From assembly GCA_051201605.1 (NCBI GenBank), contig CP179201.1, positions 62,001 through 126,000 of the forward strand: DNA of 64,000 nucleotides, in the 5' to 3' direction. Below, piece by piece: positions 27,413 through 35,896 of the stretch (the first letter of the stretch is position 1; each line of letters begins with the position of its first letter). The stretch comes from CABZJG01 sp902512685. GTDB taxonomy: Bacteria > Pseudomonadota > Alphaproteobacteria > Rhodobacterales > Rhodobacteraceae. The translations under genes and the position numbers were made by a program. The notes under the pieces were generated by a model. The model made no database searches and was not told where the DNA came from. It saw only the letters and a program-made list of their open reading frames with translations.

Positions 27413-27640
27413 ATGAGAAAGCAAAAACCATTTACAGATGAAAGTGGCGAGGTGCGAGAACTGGAACACGCGGATTTAAAAGATTTCACCCCTACGCGTG
27501 GCCGTCCGATGATACCTGCAAAACCACGCAAAAAACGTATCAACTTAATGCTTGATCCTGATGTTGTCGAAAAACTCAAAGCAACGGGCAACATGAGCAA
27601 CCACACAAACAAAGTGCTGCGGGACGTTTTTGGGCTTTAA
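27413..27640 (+). CDS. BrnA-family antitoxin-like protein, no BrnT partner
   Basis: 75 residues. The core RGRPMIPAKPRKKRINLMLDP (about residues 28-47, basic then a beta strand) and DPDVVEKLKATG followed by a helix matches the DNA-binding half of BrnA antitoxins (ribbon-helix-helix). In a BrnT/BrnA pair the toxin gene is normally immediately upstream; no reading frame with BrnT features is seen there. It may therefore be an orphan antitoxin or a stand-alone repressor. An AAGGAAAG site precedes the ATG. Confidence 0.7.
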   Translation: MRKQKPFTDESGEVRELEHADLKDFTPTRGRPMIPAKPRKKRINLMLDPDVVEKLKATGNMSNHTNKVLRDVFGL

Positions 27641-27821
27641 GGTTTTCGCTAAATTAAATGTGGCAAAGCCAAATAATTTCGCGCAAAATTGGGAATACAA
27701 TGTCCAGATAATGTTTCGGGAATAGCAAAACACCATAGCCGCGCTCACGCCCACCATGATCTAATGTTTCCACCGCGATAGGGCGCTTGTGTTTGCCGCG
27801 AAGACGACTTAAACCTCAACC

Positions 27822-27905
27822 TACCTCGGGGCGCCCTTGTGGCTGAGATGCATTTTGCAAACCCGTTGAACCTGAACCGGTTAGGACCGGCGGAGGAAAG
27901 GTACG
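27822..27905 (+). promoter_or_regulatory. Thiamine pyrophosphate (TPP) riboswitch
   Basis: THI-element core is present: CTCGGGGCGCC at the 5' side, GGCTGAGATG at 27841, then ACCCGTTGAACCTGAACCGG and a CCGGCGGAGGAAAGG segment. It lies 49 bases before thiB, so it probably represses thiBPQ when TPP is plentiful, by hiding the ribosome site or ending transcription. Confidence 0.93.
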
Positions 27906-27953
27906 GCAGATCGCCAAGCTCACTCCGCCCGTCGCATGTATGGAGAGTGAGAA

Positions 27954-28934
27954 ATGAAAAACCTTACATTTGCAGCGGGTCTTTTGACAGCCAGCGCAGC
28001 GCTGGCAGACACCCCTGTGTTAACAGTTTACGCCCCGGATTATTTTGCCTCGGAATGGGGTCCGGGCCCTTCAATCGAAGCCGCGTTTGAGGCCAGTTGC
28101 GACTGTGATTTGCAGTTCAAAACCGGCGATGTGCTCGGCCGTATTATATTAGAAGGCACACGGACAGAGGCCGATGCGGTGATCGGGCTTAACACCGACA
28201 TCACCAAAAAGGCGCGTGAAACCGGTCTTTTCGCCCCGCACGGGCAGGATGTGGCGAAGCTGACCCTGCCATTGGACTGGACGGATGAGGTGTTCTTGCC
28301 GTTCAACTATAGCCACACGGCGTTCATCTATAACACCGAAAGCCTGCCGAACGCGCCGCAATCGTTTGATGAATTGCTGGCTGCAGATGATAGTCTATCG
28401 CTGGTGATCCAGGATCCGCGCAGCTCGATCTCGGGCCTTGCCTTGGTGCTTTGGGTCAAGTCGGTCTACGGCGACCGCGCCGAAAGCGTGTGGGAACAAT
28501 TGGCACCTAAAATCCTAACCGTAACCAAAGGATGGTCTGAATCCTATGGGCTCTTTACAGACGGCGAAGCGGATATGGTGCTGTCCTATACTACATCGCC
28601 CGCCTATCACATCGTTGCCGAGGGTGATCTGACCAAGAAAGCCGCGATCTTTCCCGAAGGGCATTATTTCATGGTGGAACTAGCGGCAAAGATTGCCGGC
28701 ACTGACAACCCCGAACTGGCAGATGCATTTTTGGCCTTTATCCTGACCGATACGTTTCAAAACCTGATCCCCACAGGCAATTGGTCGCTGCCTGCAGCGC
28801 TGCCTGTGCCAGAGTGGCCCGAGGCGTTTCAAGAGCTTCCACTGCCAGAAAAGGTCCTGTTTTATTCCGAAGACGAAGCCGCAGATTTGCGCGCGGAAAC
28901 GATTGAGGAATGGCGCCGCGCGCTGTCCAAATAA
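27954..28934 (+). CDS. thiB: Thiamine ABC transporter substrate-binding protein
   Basis: Periplasmic thiamine/TPP-binding protein, 326 residues, with a signal peptide (first 19 residues, cut after ALA). Family signals include TVYAPDYFASEWGPGP after the signal, TGDVLGRIILEGTRTEADAVIGL near residue 65 and QDPRSSISGLAL near 155. It is controlled by the TPP riboswitch upstream, with a GGAGAG ribosome site. Its 3' end overlaps thiP by 25 bases. Confidence 0.94.
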   Translation: MKNLTFAAGLLTASAALADTPVLTVYAPDYFASEWGPGPSIEAAFEASCDCDLQFKTGDVLGRIILEGTRTEADAVIGLNTDITKKARETGLFAPHGQDVAKLTLPLDWTDEVFLPFNYSHTAFIYNTESLPNAPQSFDELLAADDSLSLVIQDPRSSISGLALVLWVKSVYGDRAESVWEQLAPKILTVTKGWSESYGLFTDGEADMVLSYTTSPAYHIVAEGDLTKKAAIFPEGHYFMVELAAKIAGTDNPELADAFLAFILTDTFQNLIPTGNWSLPAALPVPEWPEAFQELPLPEKVLFYSEDEAADLRAETIEEWRRALSK

Positions 28935-30424
28935 TCGCAGGCGCGGCGCTGGCCGCGTTTGTGATCGCGCCGCTCGCCGCGGTATGGGCAAAAGCCGGAC
29001 CTGCGGTGCGGTTTGACCCTGCCGAATGGGCGGCGCTGCGCTTTACGCTTTTGCAGGCGGCGCTGTCGGCGGCCCTGTCTGTTCTATTGGCCATTCCACT
29101 GGCCCGCGCCCTGGCCAGAAGCCGCTTCTGGGGGCGTGATGTGACCATCATGCTTTTGGGCGCGCCGTTTATTTTACCAGTCATTGTGGCCGTGCTTGGC
29201 TTGATTGCCATCTTTGGCCAAAATGGGCTTCTGAACGACGGGCTACGGGCGCTGGGGTTTGAACCGCTGTCCATATACGGACTTCAAGGTGTGCTGTTGT
29301 CGCATGTGTTTTTCAACCTGCCCTTGGCCACGCGGATGATCCTTTTGGGATGGATGTCACTGCCATCCGAGCGCATCCGCTTGGGCCAAAGCCTTGGGCT
29401 TGGGGCGATGGCGCGGTTTTATCTAATCGAATGGCCGATGATCCGGCGGATATTGCCCTCGGTCTTTGCGGTGATTTTCGTCATTTGTCTGTCGAGCTTT
29501 GCGGTGGCGCTGACCTTGGGCGGCGGACCCAAAGCCACCACCATTGAATTGGCGATTTATCAGGCCTTTCGCTTTGAGTTTGATTTTGCAACTGCCGCGC
29601 TTCTGGGCTTGGTGCAGCTGTTTTTGTCGGTTAGCGCGGCCGGTGTTGCGCTTTGGCTGGCAGGTCATGACCGTTTGGGTATCGGGCTGGACCGGCCGGC
29701 GCCTGCTGCGCGGCGGCCCTTGTCGGAACGCTGCATTGATGCAGGTGTTATCCTTGGCGCCATGTTGTTTTTAATCCTGCCTTTGGCGCTGCTGTTCATC
29801 AAGGGGGCTGTCGGAGTTCCCGATCTTGGGGCGCCAGTCTGGTTTGCGGCGCTGCGCTCGCTGGCGCTTGCGCTGGGCGCCACACTGCTGTGCTTATGCT
29901 TTGCACTGCCGCTGGCGACGCGGTGGGGCGAGCTCATTGCAACCTTGGGCATCGCCGTGTCGCCCTTGGTGCTGGGCACGGGATTGTTTTTAATTGTCCG
30001 CCCCTATGTCAATCCGTTTGATGTGGCGCTTGGGGTGACGGTGTGCGTCAATGCTTTGATGAGCTTGCCCTTTGCGCTGCGCATCCTGCGCCCCGAGGTG
30101 CAGGCGGTCGAGCAGAACTTTTCCCATCTGTCGGCAGCGCTTGGACTTGGCGCATGGGGGTGGTTTCGTTGGGTTATGCTGCCGCGTTTGCGCCGGCCGC
30201 TTGGATTTGCAGCGGGATTGACGGCGGCCTTATCAATGGGTGATCTTGGCGTGATTGCGCTTTTCGGCGATGCCGAGCGGGCGACTTTGCCGTTGAAACT
30301 TTATCAGCTCATGGGGTCTTATCGGATGGATCAGGCCGCAGCAGCAGCGGTGCTTTTGCTGGCGCTCAGCTTGGGTTTGTTTTGGCTATTTGACAGGGTA
30401 GGGCGGTATGGTGCTCAAGATTAA
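28910..30424 (+). CDS. thiP: Thiamine ABC transporter permease
   Basis: 504 residues made of two six-span permease halves, as in ThiP. Each half has an EAA-type loop: one around residue 165 (RLGQSLGLGAMARFYLIEWP) and one around residue 405 (LSAALGLGAWGWFRWVMLP). The ATG lies inside the 3' end of thiB (25-base overlap), and its own 3' end overlaps thiQ by 17 bases, so the three genes are translationally coupled. Confidence 0.94.
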   Translation: MAPRAVQIIAGAALAAFVIAPLAAVWAKAGPAVRFDPAEWAALRFTLLQAALSAALSVLLAIPLARALARSRFWGRDVTIMLLGAPFILPVIVAVLGLIAIFGQNGLLNDGLRALGFEPLSIYGLQGVLLSHVFFNLPLATRMILLGWMSLPSERIRLGQSLGLGAMARFYLIEWPMIRRILPSVFAVIFVICLSSFAVALTLGGGPKATTIELAIYQAFRFEFDFATAALLGLVQLFLSVSAAGVALWLAGHDRLGIGLDRPAPAARRPLSERCIDAGVILGAMLFLILPLALLFIKGAVGVPDLGAPVWFAALRSLALALGATLLCLCFALPLATRWGELIATLGIAVSPLVLGTGLFLIVRPYVNPFDVALGVTVCVNALMSLPFALRILRPEVQAVEQNFSHLSAALGLGAWGWFRWVMLPRLRRPLGFAAGLTAALSMGDLGVIALFGDAERATLPLKLYQLMGSYRMDQAAAAAVLLLALSLGLFWLFDRVGRYGAQD

Positions 30425-31109
30425 TAACATTCACATTGCCCAGGGCGGATTTCGCCTAACCGCGTCTTTGCCGCCGCTTGAGGCTGGCATTTATGCGGTG
30501 ATGGGTCCCTCTGGTGCGGGCAAATCATCCCTGCTTGCGGCAATGGCGGGGTTTCTTGCGCTGCAGGACGGGCAGGTTTTATGGAAGGGGCGCGATATTG
30601 CCGCCCTGCCGCCGGCCCAGCGCCCGATGGCAATGCTGTTTCAGGACAACAATCTGTTTCCCCACCTGAGCGCTGCGCGCAATATTGCGCTGGCGCTGAC
30701 CCGCCGCGCAAAGCTGACCGCCGATCAAACCGATCAGGTCAACGCGGCATTAGGGCGGGTCGGTCTGGTCGGGTTTGGGACAAAAAAACCGCCGCAGCTG
30801 TCGGGGGGCGAGCAAAGCCGCGTGGCTCTGGCGCGGGTGATGCTGCAGGACAAACCGATTCTGCTGGTGGATGAGCCGTTTTCGGCGCTTGGCCCGGCGC
30901 TCAAGGCTGAAATGCTGGATTTGCTTGGCGAGTTGGCGCGCGAGCGGGGCAGTGTGGTGATGATGGTGACCCATGATCCTGCCGATGCGCTGCGCATTGC
31001 AGAAAAAACCATTGTGGTGGCCGAAGGCACGGCACATCCGCCAGAGCAAACAAAGGGTCTTTTGCAAAACCCGCCGCCGGCACTGGCAGCGTATTTGGGA
31101 ACGGACTAA
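30408..31109 (+). CDS. thiQ: Thiamine ABC transporter ATP-binding protein
   Basis: 233 residues. Walker A GPSGAGKSS near residue 32, Q-loop LFQDNNLFPHLS near 80, signature LSGGEQSRVALAR near 127, Walker B LLVDEPFSALGP near 148, and the switch His in VTHDPADALRI. Drives thiamine import through ThiP. Last gene of the riboswitch-controlled operon; no clear terminator is seen before the next gene. Confidence 0.94.
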   Translation: MVLKINNIHIAQGGFRLTASLPPLEAGIYAVMGPSGAGKSSLLAAMAGFLALQDGQVLWKGRDIAALPPAQRPMAMLFQDNNLFPHLSAARNIALALTRRAKLTADQTDQVNAALGRVGLVGFGTKKPPQLSGGEQSRVALARVMLQDKPILLVDEPFSALGPALKAEMLDLLGELARERGSVVMMVTHDPADALRIAEKTIVVAEGTAHPPEQTKGLLQNPPPALAAYLGTD

Positions 31110-31185
31110 CGGACCAGGTCAAATTCAAGGCTTGCATTGTCTCACAGATGGTGGCCATATTTTCCCAAATATAGAAAGCAATACC

Positions 31186-32331
31186 ATGACATTTACCGCC
31201 AACTGGTCTTACCCAACTGCGATTAAATTTGGCCCTGGCCGTATCCAAGAATTGCCAGCCGCCTGCGCCGAGGCGGGGATTGCGCGGCCATTGCTGATTA
31301 CTGACCGCGGACTGGCCAGTTTAGAAATTACCCAAAAAACCTTAGATCTTATGCAGGCCGCCGGGCTGGGCCGCGCTGTGTTTAGTGAGGTTGATCCAAA
31401 CCCAACAGAGGAAAACCTGAACGCTGGGATTGCGGCCTATCGGCAGGGCGGGCACGACGGTGTGATTGCCTTTGGGGGTGGCTCAGGCCTTGATCTGGGC
31501 AAGATGGTGGCCTTTATGAACGGCCAAAGCCGGCCGGTTTGGGATTTTGAAGATATTGGCGATTGGTGGACCCGCGCCGACAGCTATGCCATTGCGCCCA
31601 TTATCGCGGTTCCAACCACTGCGGGCACCGGATCCGAAGTGGGCCGCGCCAGTGTGATCACCAATGCGCAAACCCATGTCAAAAAGATCATCTTTCATCC
31701 CAAGGTTCTGCCCAGCGTGGTGATTTGCGACCCCGGGCTGACTGTGGGTTTGCCGCCTGCCATCACCGCTGGCACCGGGCTTGATGCCTTTGCCCATTGC
31801 GTTGAGGCATTTTCCAGCCCGCATTATCATCCCATGAGCCAAGGCATTGCGCTGGAAGGGATGCGGTTGGTCAAAGAGTACCTGCCGCGTGCCTATGGTG
31901 ACGGCCATGATATTGAGGCACGTGCCCAGATGATGAGCGCCGCAATGATGGGCGCGACAGCGTTTCAAAAGGGGCTTGGCGCAATCCATGCCATGAGCCA
32001 TCCGGTTGGGGCAACGTTTGGCACCCACCACGGCACCACAAATGCGGTTTGTATGCCCGCCGTTTTGGATTTTAATGCCCCCGAAATTGCCTCGCAGTTT
32101 GATCAGGCTGCAGCCTATCTTGGGATCGCGGGTGGATTTGACGGCTTTTGCCGGTTTGTCCAAGACCTCAACGACAGCCTTGGCATTCCCCGCAGATTAT
32201 CCGCGCTAGGAGTGACCACAGAACCGCTTGAGGCATTAATCAGCGGCGCGCTCGATGATCCATCCTGCGGTGGCAATCCGCGCCCTTTAACCCGCGCTGC
32301 GCTTAACGATTTGTTTGGTGCAGTGATTTAG
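31186..32331 (+). CDS. Iron-containing alcohol dehydrogenase
   Basis: 381 residues of the group III metal-dependent alcohol dehydrogenases. Nucleotide-binding FGGGSGLDLGK is near residue 96; the iron ligands are the Asp in GTGLDAFAHCVE near 195 and the His residues in that motif, in HAMSHPVGATFGTHHG near 265 and 275. Substrate unknown; the family ranges from simple alcohols to lactaldehyde and hydroxyacids. The start at 31186 gives the canonical N-terminus; in-frame starts further upstream would run into thiQ. It follows thiQ by 76 bases. Confidence 0.92.
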   Translation: MTFTANWSYPTAIKFGPGRIQELPAACAEAGIARPLLITDRGLASLEITQKTLDLMQAAGLGRAVFSEVDPNPTEENLNAGIAAYRQGGHDGVIAFGGGSGLDLGKMVAFMNGQSRPVWDFEDIGDWWTRADSYAIAPIIAVPTTAGTGSEVGRASVITNAQTHVKKIIFHPKVLPSVVICDPGLTVGLPPAITAGTGLDAFAHCVEAFSSPHYHPMSQGIALEGMRLVKEYLPRAYGDGHDIEARAQMMSAAMMGATAFQKGLGAIHAMSHPVGATFGTHHGTTNAVCMPAVLDFNAPEIASQFDQAAAYLGIAGGFDGFCRFVQDLNDSLGIPRRLSALGVTTEPLEALISGALDDPSCGGNPRPLTRAALNDLFGAVI

Positions 32332-32461
32332 CGTAGATCAACAAATTGGCGGAAACTGTCGACTGCCAGCTGCTAAACATATCGAATTTATTTTAAATTA
32401 CCTTAGGTAAAGTTGACCAAATTTAGCTTGGAATTCACATTTCGACTGTGGTTATAATCAC

Positions 32462-32493
32462 CGCCGTGAAGAGAAGGCAGCCTCTTCATGGCG
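32462..32493. other. Strong 12-bp hairpin in a 322-bp intergenic region
   Basis: CGCCGTGAAGAG pairs with CTCTTCATGGCG (11 Watson-Crick pairs and one G-U) across an 8-base loop AAGGCAGC. TATAAT at 32453-32458 lies just before it and could be a -10 box. There is no T-run after it, so it is not an obvious terminator. The rest of 32332-32653 shows nothing I can identify. Confidence 0.55.
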
Positions 32494-32653
32494 ATATTAT
32501 ACCGTCAAATCAGAAAAGAACTGAGCTGACACTTGCGAATTACTTTAAGGCCTGATCGGAGCTGCTGATATTTTTGTTATAGGATTGTCTGTGATGAAAC
32601 CAAAATCTGGTGCGGGCCCCACATAGTTTGAAATGCTTCAAGGAGACGAAGCC

Positions 32654-34135
32654 ATGAGAATAAATCGCCGAAATTTTTTGATCGGGACATCAGCATCGTG
32701 CGCTGCTTTGGCCGGGGCGAGCACAGCCCAATCGGCCGTACGCCCACTTCCTATTCTGCCTATGAGTGACCTAACAAACGGTTTTGAGGATAGAATCGCA
32801 CTGAAATTGGCCGCTTCGAGCCATGATTTTGGCACCGGTGCCGCCAGTTCGACATTCGGGATCAACAATTCTTATCTTGGACCGGTGCTGCGGGTGAAAC
32901 AGGGCCAAACGCTGCCATTTGATGTCACCAATCAAATCGGGGATTTCAGCACAATTCATTGGCACGGGCTTCATATTCCCGGCGATGTTGATGGCGGCCC
33001 GCATCAGCTAATCCAGCCGGGTGCAACCTGGTCCCCCGATGTGCCAATTGTCCAGCGCGCCTCGATGAGCTGGTTCCATTCCCGTGCGCATGGCAAGACC
33101 GCACAGCAAGTCTATAAGGGACTGGCTGGGGTGATGTTGATCGAAGATGATGCAAGTTTATCGGCCGACTTGCCTAAGACTTATGGCGTGGATGATTTTA
33201 CCCTTGTTTTGCAGGACAAGACGTTCACGGACGCAGGGGCGCTGGATTACACACTAACCGAAACAGCGTTAGAAGACGGGTTTATGGGTGAAGCCTTGGT
33301 GATCAATGGCGCCATAGCCCCCGTTGCGCAGACTGTCCCCAAGGGGCTGGTTCGCTTGCGTATTCTCAATGCTTGCAACGCTAATTTTCTGACATTGTCC
33401 ATGGCGACAGGCCCGCTGAACGTGATCGCCTCAGACGGCGGATTTCTTGGCGCAACCGTTCAAGCAGACACGTTATTTATGTCTCCGGGCGAGCGCTATG
33501 AGATCTTGGTCGATATGCGCCAAGTTGACATCAATCAGTTGATTGTAACCCATGGGCTTCCTGAGCTTGGAGGCATTAAGGGCATCATGCGTGAATTGCT
33601 GTCTGATGGCGAGGCTGTGGTTGCCGCGCTGACATTAAACAGGAACGATAAAGTCGGTTTTGACGGCTTGGTTCCTAATACCCTTGCCAATCTATCTGTG
33701 CCGGATCCAAGCAAAGCAACCGTGACAAGGTCATTTGAGCTTGAGCAGGAAACAGGTGCGGATCTTGCGGCTGTCGGTGATAATTATTGCGGTGACCACA
33801 GTGCCATGTTCATAAACGGAAAACCAATGGACATCGACCGCATCGACGAAACGGTGCGCAAGGGCGACACCGAGATCTGGCGCATCTCTGTTGATGATTT
33901 TCGCCACCCGTTCCATGTTCACGGCTGTTCATTTCGAATACTAAGTCAGGAAAACGCAGAGCCGCCAGCCTATGCGCAGGGCTGGAAAGATATGGTTCAT
34001 GTCGATGGCAATCAATGGTCCGAGGTGCTAGTTCGCTTTGACTACGATGCACCTGCCGATGCGCCCTATATGTATCATTACCACATCCTTGAACATGAAG
34101 ATTGTGGCATGATGGGCCAGTTTACTGTAACATAA
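32654..34135 (+). CDS. Multicopper-oxidase-like exported protein with altered copper ligands
   Basis: 493 residues with a twin-arginine signal (RRNFLIGTSASCA) and three cupredoxin domains, most similar in layout to CueO/SufI-type proteins. HWHG near residue 102 and HPFHVHGCSF near 417 are intact. But the second copper motif reads HSRAH (residues 142-146) instead of HxHxH, and the last reads HYHILEHEDCGMM with Tyr476 where the type 1 copper Cys belongs. Each change is one base away from the usual codon. Such a protein would not carry out normal four-electron oxygen reduction; it may be a structural protein like FtsP/SufI or an enzyme on its way out. The ATG at 32654 has AGGAGA 7 bases upstream. 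Confidence 0.88.
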   Translation: MRINRRNFLIGTSASCAALAGASTAQSAVRPLPILPMSDLTNGFEDRIALKLAASSHDFGTGAASSTFGINNSYLGPVLRVKQGQTLPFDVTNQIGDFSTIHWHGLHIPGDVDGGPHQLIQPGATWSPDVPIVQRASMSWFHSRAHGKTAQQVYKGLAGVMLIEDDASLSADLPKTYGVDDFTLVLQDKTFTDAGALDYTLTETALEDGFMGEALVINGAIAPVAQTVPKGLVRLRILNACNANFLTLSMATGPLNVIASDGGFLGATVQADTLFMSPGERYEILVDMRQVDINQLIVTHGLPELGGIKGIMRELLSDGEAVVAALTLNRNDKVGFDGLVPNTLANLSVPDPSKATVTRSFELEQETGADLAAVGDNYCGDHSAMFINGKPMDIDRIDETVRKGDTEIWRISVDDFRHPFHVHGCSFRILSQENAEPPAYAQGWKDMVHVDGNQWSEVLVRFDYDAPADAPYMYHYHILEHEDCGMMGQFTVT

Positions 34136-34238
34136 TGCAGAGCTAGAAAATAACCGGGCGCGGGGCTCAGTGCTTTGTGCCCTGTGCCGCGATTTCTTTG
34201 CGAGCAAGGATGGCTAAGTAGAGGCAAACTTGCTCTGG

Positions 34239-34643
34239 CTATGCTCCCAAAACCTCAGAGATGGTTGTTTCGCTCAGCCGATCGACCAAGCTTTGCTCGA
34301 TTTCCTCCATCACATTTAAAATCTGGCGCTGCAGTGCATGCTCTACCGAACACGTAGGGGTGTGATTTTCGGTTCCGGTCGAAATAAGACTTTCGTCCAA
34401 AGCAAGATACACATCCGCAAGGCTGATATTTTGTGGTTCGCGCGCCAGCCGCCAACCGCCTGCATGACCTTTCTCTGATGTCAAAAGCCCCGCTTCACGA
34501 AGCCGCCCCAATACGCGGCGCACAACAACAGCGTTCGTGCCGGCGTGATCGGCAATGTCAGCAGATGTGCGCACACGGCTCGGATCCCCGGCCATGTGAC
34601 TGAGCGTGTGCAAGGCGAGGGATAGCCGACTGTTGCGCTTCAT
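34239..34643 (-). CDS. Rrf2-family transcriptional regulator
   Basis: 134 residues with an N-terminal winged helix (SADIADHAGTNAVVVRRVLGRLREAGLL at about 28-55, the pattern of Rrf2 repressors) and a helical dimer region. It has a single Cys in the C-terminal half (PTCSVEHAL), so it is not IscR, which uses three Cys; it resembles the YwnA/NsrR-like branch. The ATG at 34643 has AGGAGA 9-10 bases upstream; the in-frame ATG at 34664 is rejected. It is divergent from a damaged COG0523 gene and a DUF1826 gene, with inverted repeats between them. Confidence 0.88.
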   Translation of the reverse strand: MKRNSRLSLALHTLSHMAGDPSRVRTSADIADHAGTNAVVVRRVLGRLREAGLLTSEKGHAGGWRLAREPQNISLADVYLALDESLISTGTENHTPTCSVEHALQRQILNVMEEIEQSLVDRLSETTISEVLGA

Positions 34644-34672
34644 ATGGATTTTTTCTCCTGGCAAGCATCACA

Positions 34673-34716
34673 TGTAACAATAGCTGTTGCATTCGTCTAG
34701 TAACAGTATAAGTTAC
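34673..34716. promoter_or_regulatory. Inverted repeats between the Rrf2 gene and the COG0523/DUF1826 genes
   Basis: TGTAACA/TGTTGCA at 34673-34691 (arms 7, spacer 5, one mismatch) and GTAAC-N7-GTTAC at 34700-34716. CATGTAAC at 34671 also mirrors GTTACATG at 34712. Either Rrf2 autoregulation or Zur control is possible, since COG0523 and DUF1826 genes are frequent Zur targets in other proteobacteria. Confidence 0.5.
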
Positions 34717-34748
34717 ATGACTTTCAAGGCAGAAAATGGATCACACCC

Positions 34749-34940
34749 ATGTCAGATACCCGTCTTAACCTCACTGTTTCTCCTGATTTTTGGGGCGTAG
34801 GTAAGACCACCCTGTTAAACTGGGCGGTAAATAAACTTGACGGCTGCAAGGTCCAAGCCATCGCAGCGGTAGAGCCGGACAACCTGCCTGACTATCCAGA
34901 TCCATTTCCGATCTGGCACCGAAAAGAGGATGCAGCATGA
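34749..34940 (+). pseudogene. Internally deleted remnant of a COG0523 (ZigA/YciC-type) metallochaperone gene
   Basis: 63 codons remain of a gene normally near 400. The start (SDTRLNLTVSPDFWGVGKTTLLN) is the COG0523 N-terminus with a degenerate P-loop, GVGKTT instead of GAGKTT. After about 35 residues the reading jumps to a Pro/Trp-rich end (DYPDPFPIWHR) that resembles the C-terminus of the same family. The simplest reading is an in-frame loss of the centre, so the DUF1826 gene, which overlaps its last 4 bases, is still translated from the same transcript. A true small gene is possible but less likely. Confidence 0.6.
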
Positions 34941-35572
34941 CCACAATCCAAAAATCGGTAAAAAAATCATCCCTAGACCTAAGCATTGTGGATGATCCAG
35001 TGTCGCTAAATAAATTTCTGCGGCCCGAATGCGCGGCTGCAATTTGGCGGCGGCAAACCCCGCGACATGTCCAAAGCTGGTTGGATAGATTGGACGCGGA
35101 CGTTCTACCATGCGGCCGCGTTATTCTACCATTGAAAACAGTCGCGCATACCGTCGGCCATTTTTGCGATATGTCAGGTTTGCCCTTTGGACCCGAACGG
35201 GACTGGCTTCAGAAGGATATCGTATCGCTTGCAACCCTGTTTTCGGGATTAATTGATGCAAGGTTCCTAAGGTTACGGCTGGATGTTGTGACCACAAATG
35301 CCTGCCGAAAATTTCACACCGATGCGATTACTTCCCGCTTGGTTTGCACCTATAGGGGCACTGGCACCCAATATGGGATTACGACAGACAGCAATGATCC
35401 CAGCCTTGTTTTCACTGTCCAAACGGGCTCTCCCGTACTTCTCCGCGGAACGCTCTGGCCCGCAAAGCCAAACTCTGGGCTATTGCATCGCTCGCCCCCA
35501 ATCGAAGGCACGGGTGAAACCCGGCTTGTTCTGGTGCTCGACCCGGTCCATGATCCGGACGAAAACACATGA
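34937..35572 (+). CDS. DUF1826 domain-containing protein
   Basis: 211 residues, cytoplasmic. The conserved core is near residues 115-140 (RLRLDVVTTNACRKFHTDAI, then LVCTYRGTGTQY), the recognised DUF1826 pattern; the His/Asp pair in FHTD suggests metal binding. In many proteobacteria the family is encoded beside a COG0523 chaperone under zinc (Zur) control; here the partner upstream is reduced to a remnant. It overlaps the remnant by 4 bases and the DUF6525 gene by 4 bases. Function is not established. Confidence 0.87.
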   Translation: MTTIQKSVKKSSLDLSIVDDPVSLNKFLRPECAAAIWRRQTPRHVQSWLDRLDADVLPCGRVILPLKTVAHTVGHFCDMSGLPFGPERDWLQKDIVSLATLFSGLIDARFLRLRLDVVTTNACRKFHTDAITSRLVCTYRGTGTQYGITTDSNDPSLVFTVQTGSPVLLRGTLWPAKPNSGLLHRSPPIEGTGETRLVLVLDPVHDPDENT

Positions 35573-35841
35573 GCCGAAACTTGGGGCATAGCAGTTTGCG
35601 GCGAAGACGCCGATCTGACGATCCGATGGCTGCGTTCGACAGTCTACCGGCCCCTTTAAGGCAATGGCTGTCAAAGGCGGCTCTGCCCTGGTCGCCGGCA
35701 TCGGCTCGGCGGATCTGGTCAAAATCCTTGGCAAGAGGGCTTACACCAGAGGACACACTTTTATCGCTGAGCAAAGCCGAAGCGCGCACTTTGGCGCGGG
35801 ACCGACAATCTACGGCGTCCATCATCAACTCACAAACCTAA
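35569..35841 (+). CDS. DUF6525 family protein
   Basis: 90 residues, a small basic protein of Rhodobacterales. The pattern is an N-terminal NLGHSSLRRRRR, then LPAPLRQWLSKAALPWSPAS and a helix with ARTLARD near the end. No catalytic motif is visible. The ATG overlaps the DUF1826 stop codon (ATGA), which indicates translational coupling. No function is known to me. Confidence 0.72.
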   Translation: MSRNLGHSSLRRRRRSDDPMAAFDSLPAPLRQWLSKAALPWSPASARRIWSKSLARGLTPEDTLLSLSKAEARTLARDRQSTASIINSQT

Positions 35842-35896
35842 AGATGCCCGCTTAGCCATAACGCTTTAAGCAGAGCGATGATGGGTGACATTGTCG

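Noticed and set aside
27654..27815. Minus-strand open stretch of 53 codons with protein-like composition, between the BrnA-like gene and the TPP riboswitch
   Set aside because: It has no start codon, begins right after a stop codon and has no recognisable family. It may be the decayed end of a lost gene, but this cannot be supported.
31110..31185. Extension of the iron alcohol dehydrogenase to an upstream in-frame ATG at 30973
   Set aside because: It would overlap thiQ over 130 bases and adds a non-homologous stretch; the ATG at 31186 gives the family N-terminus.
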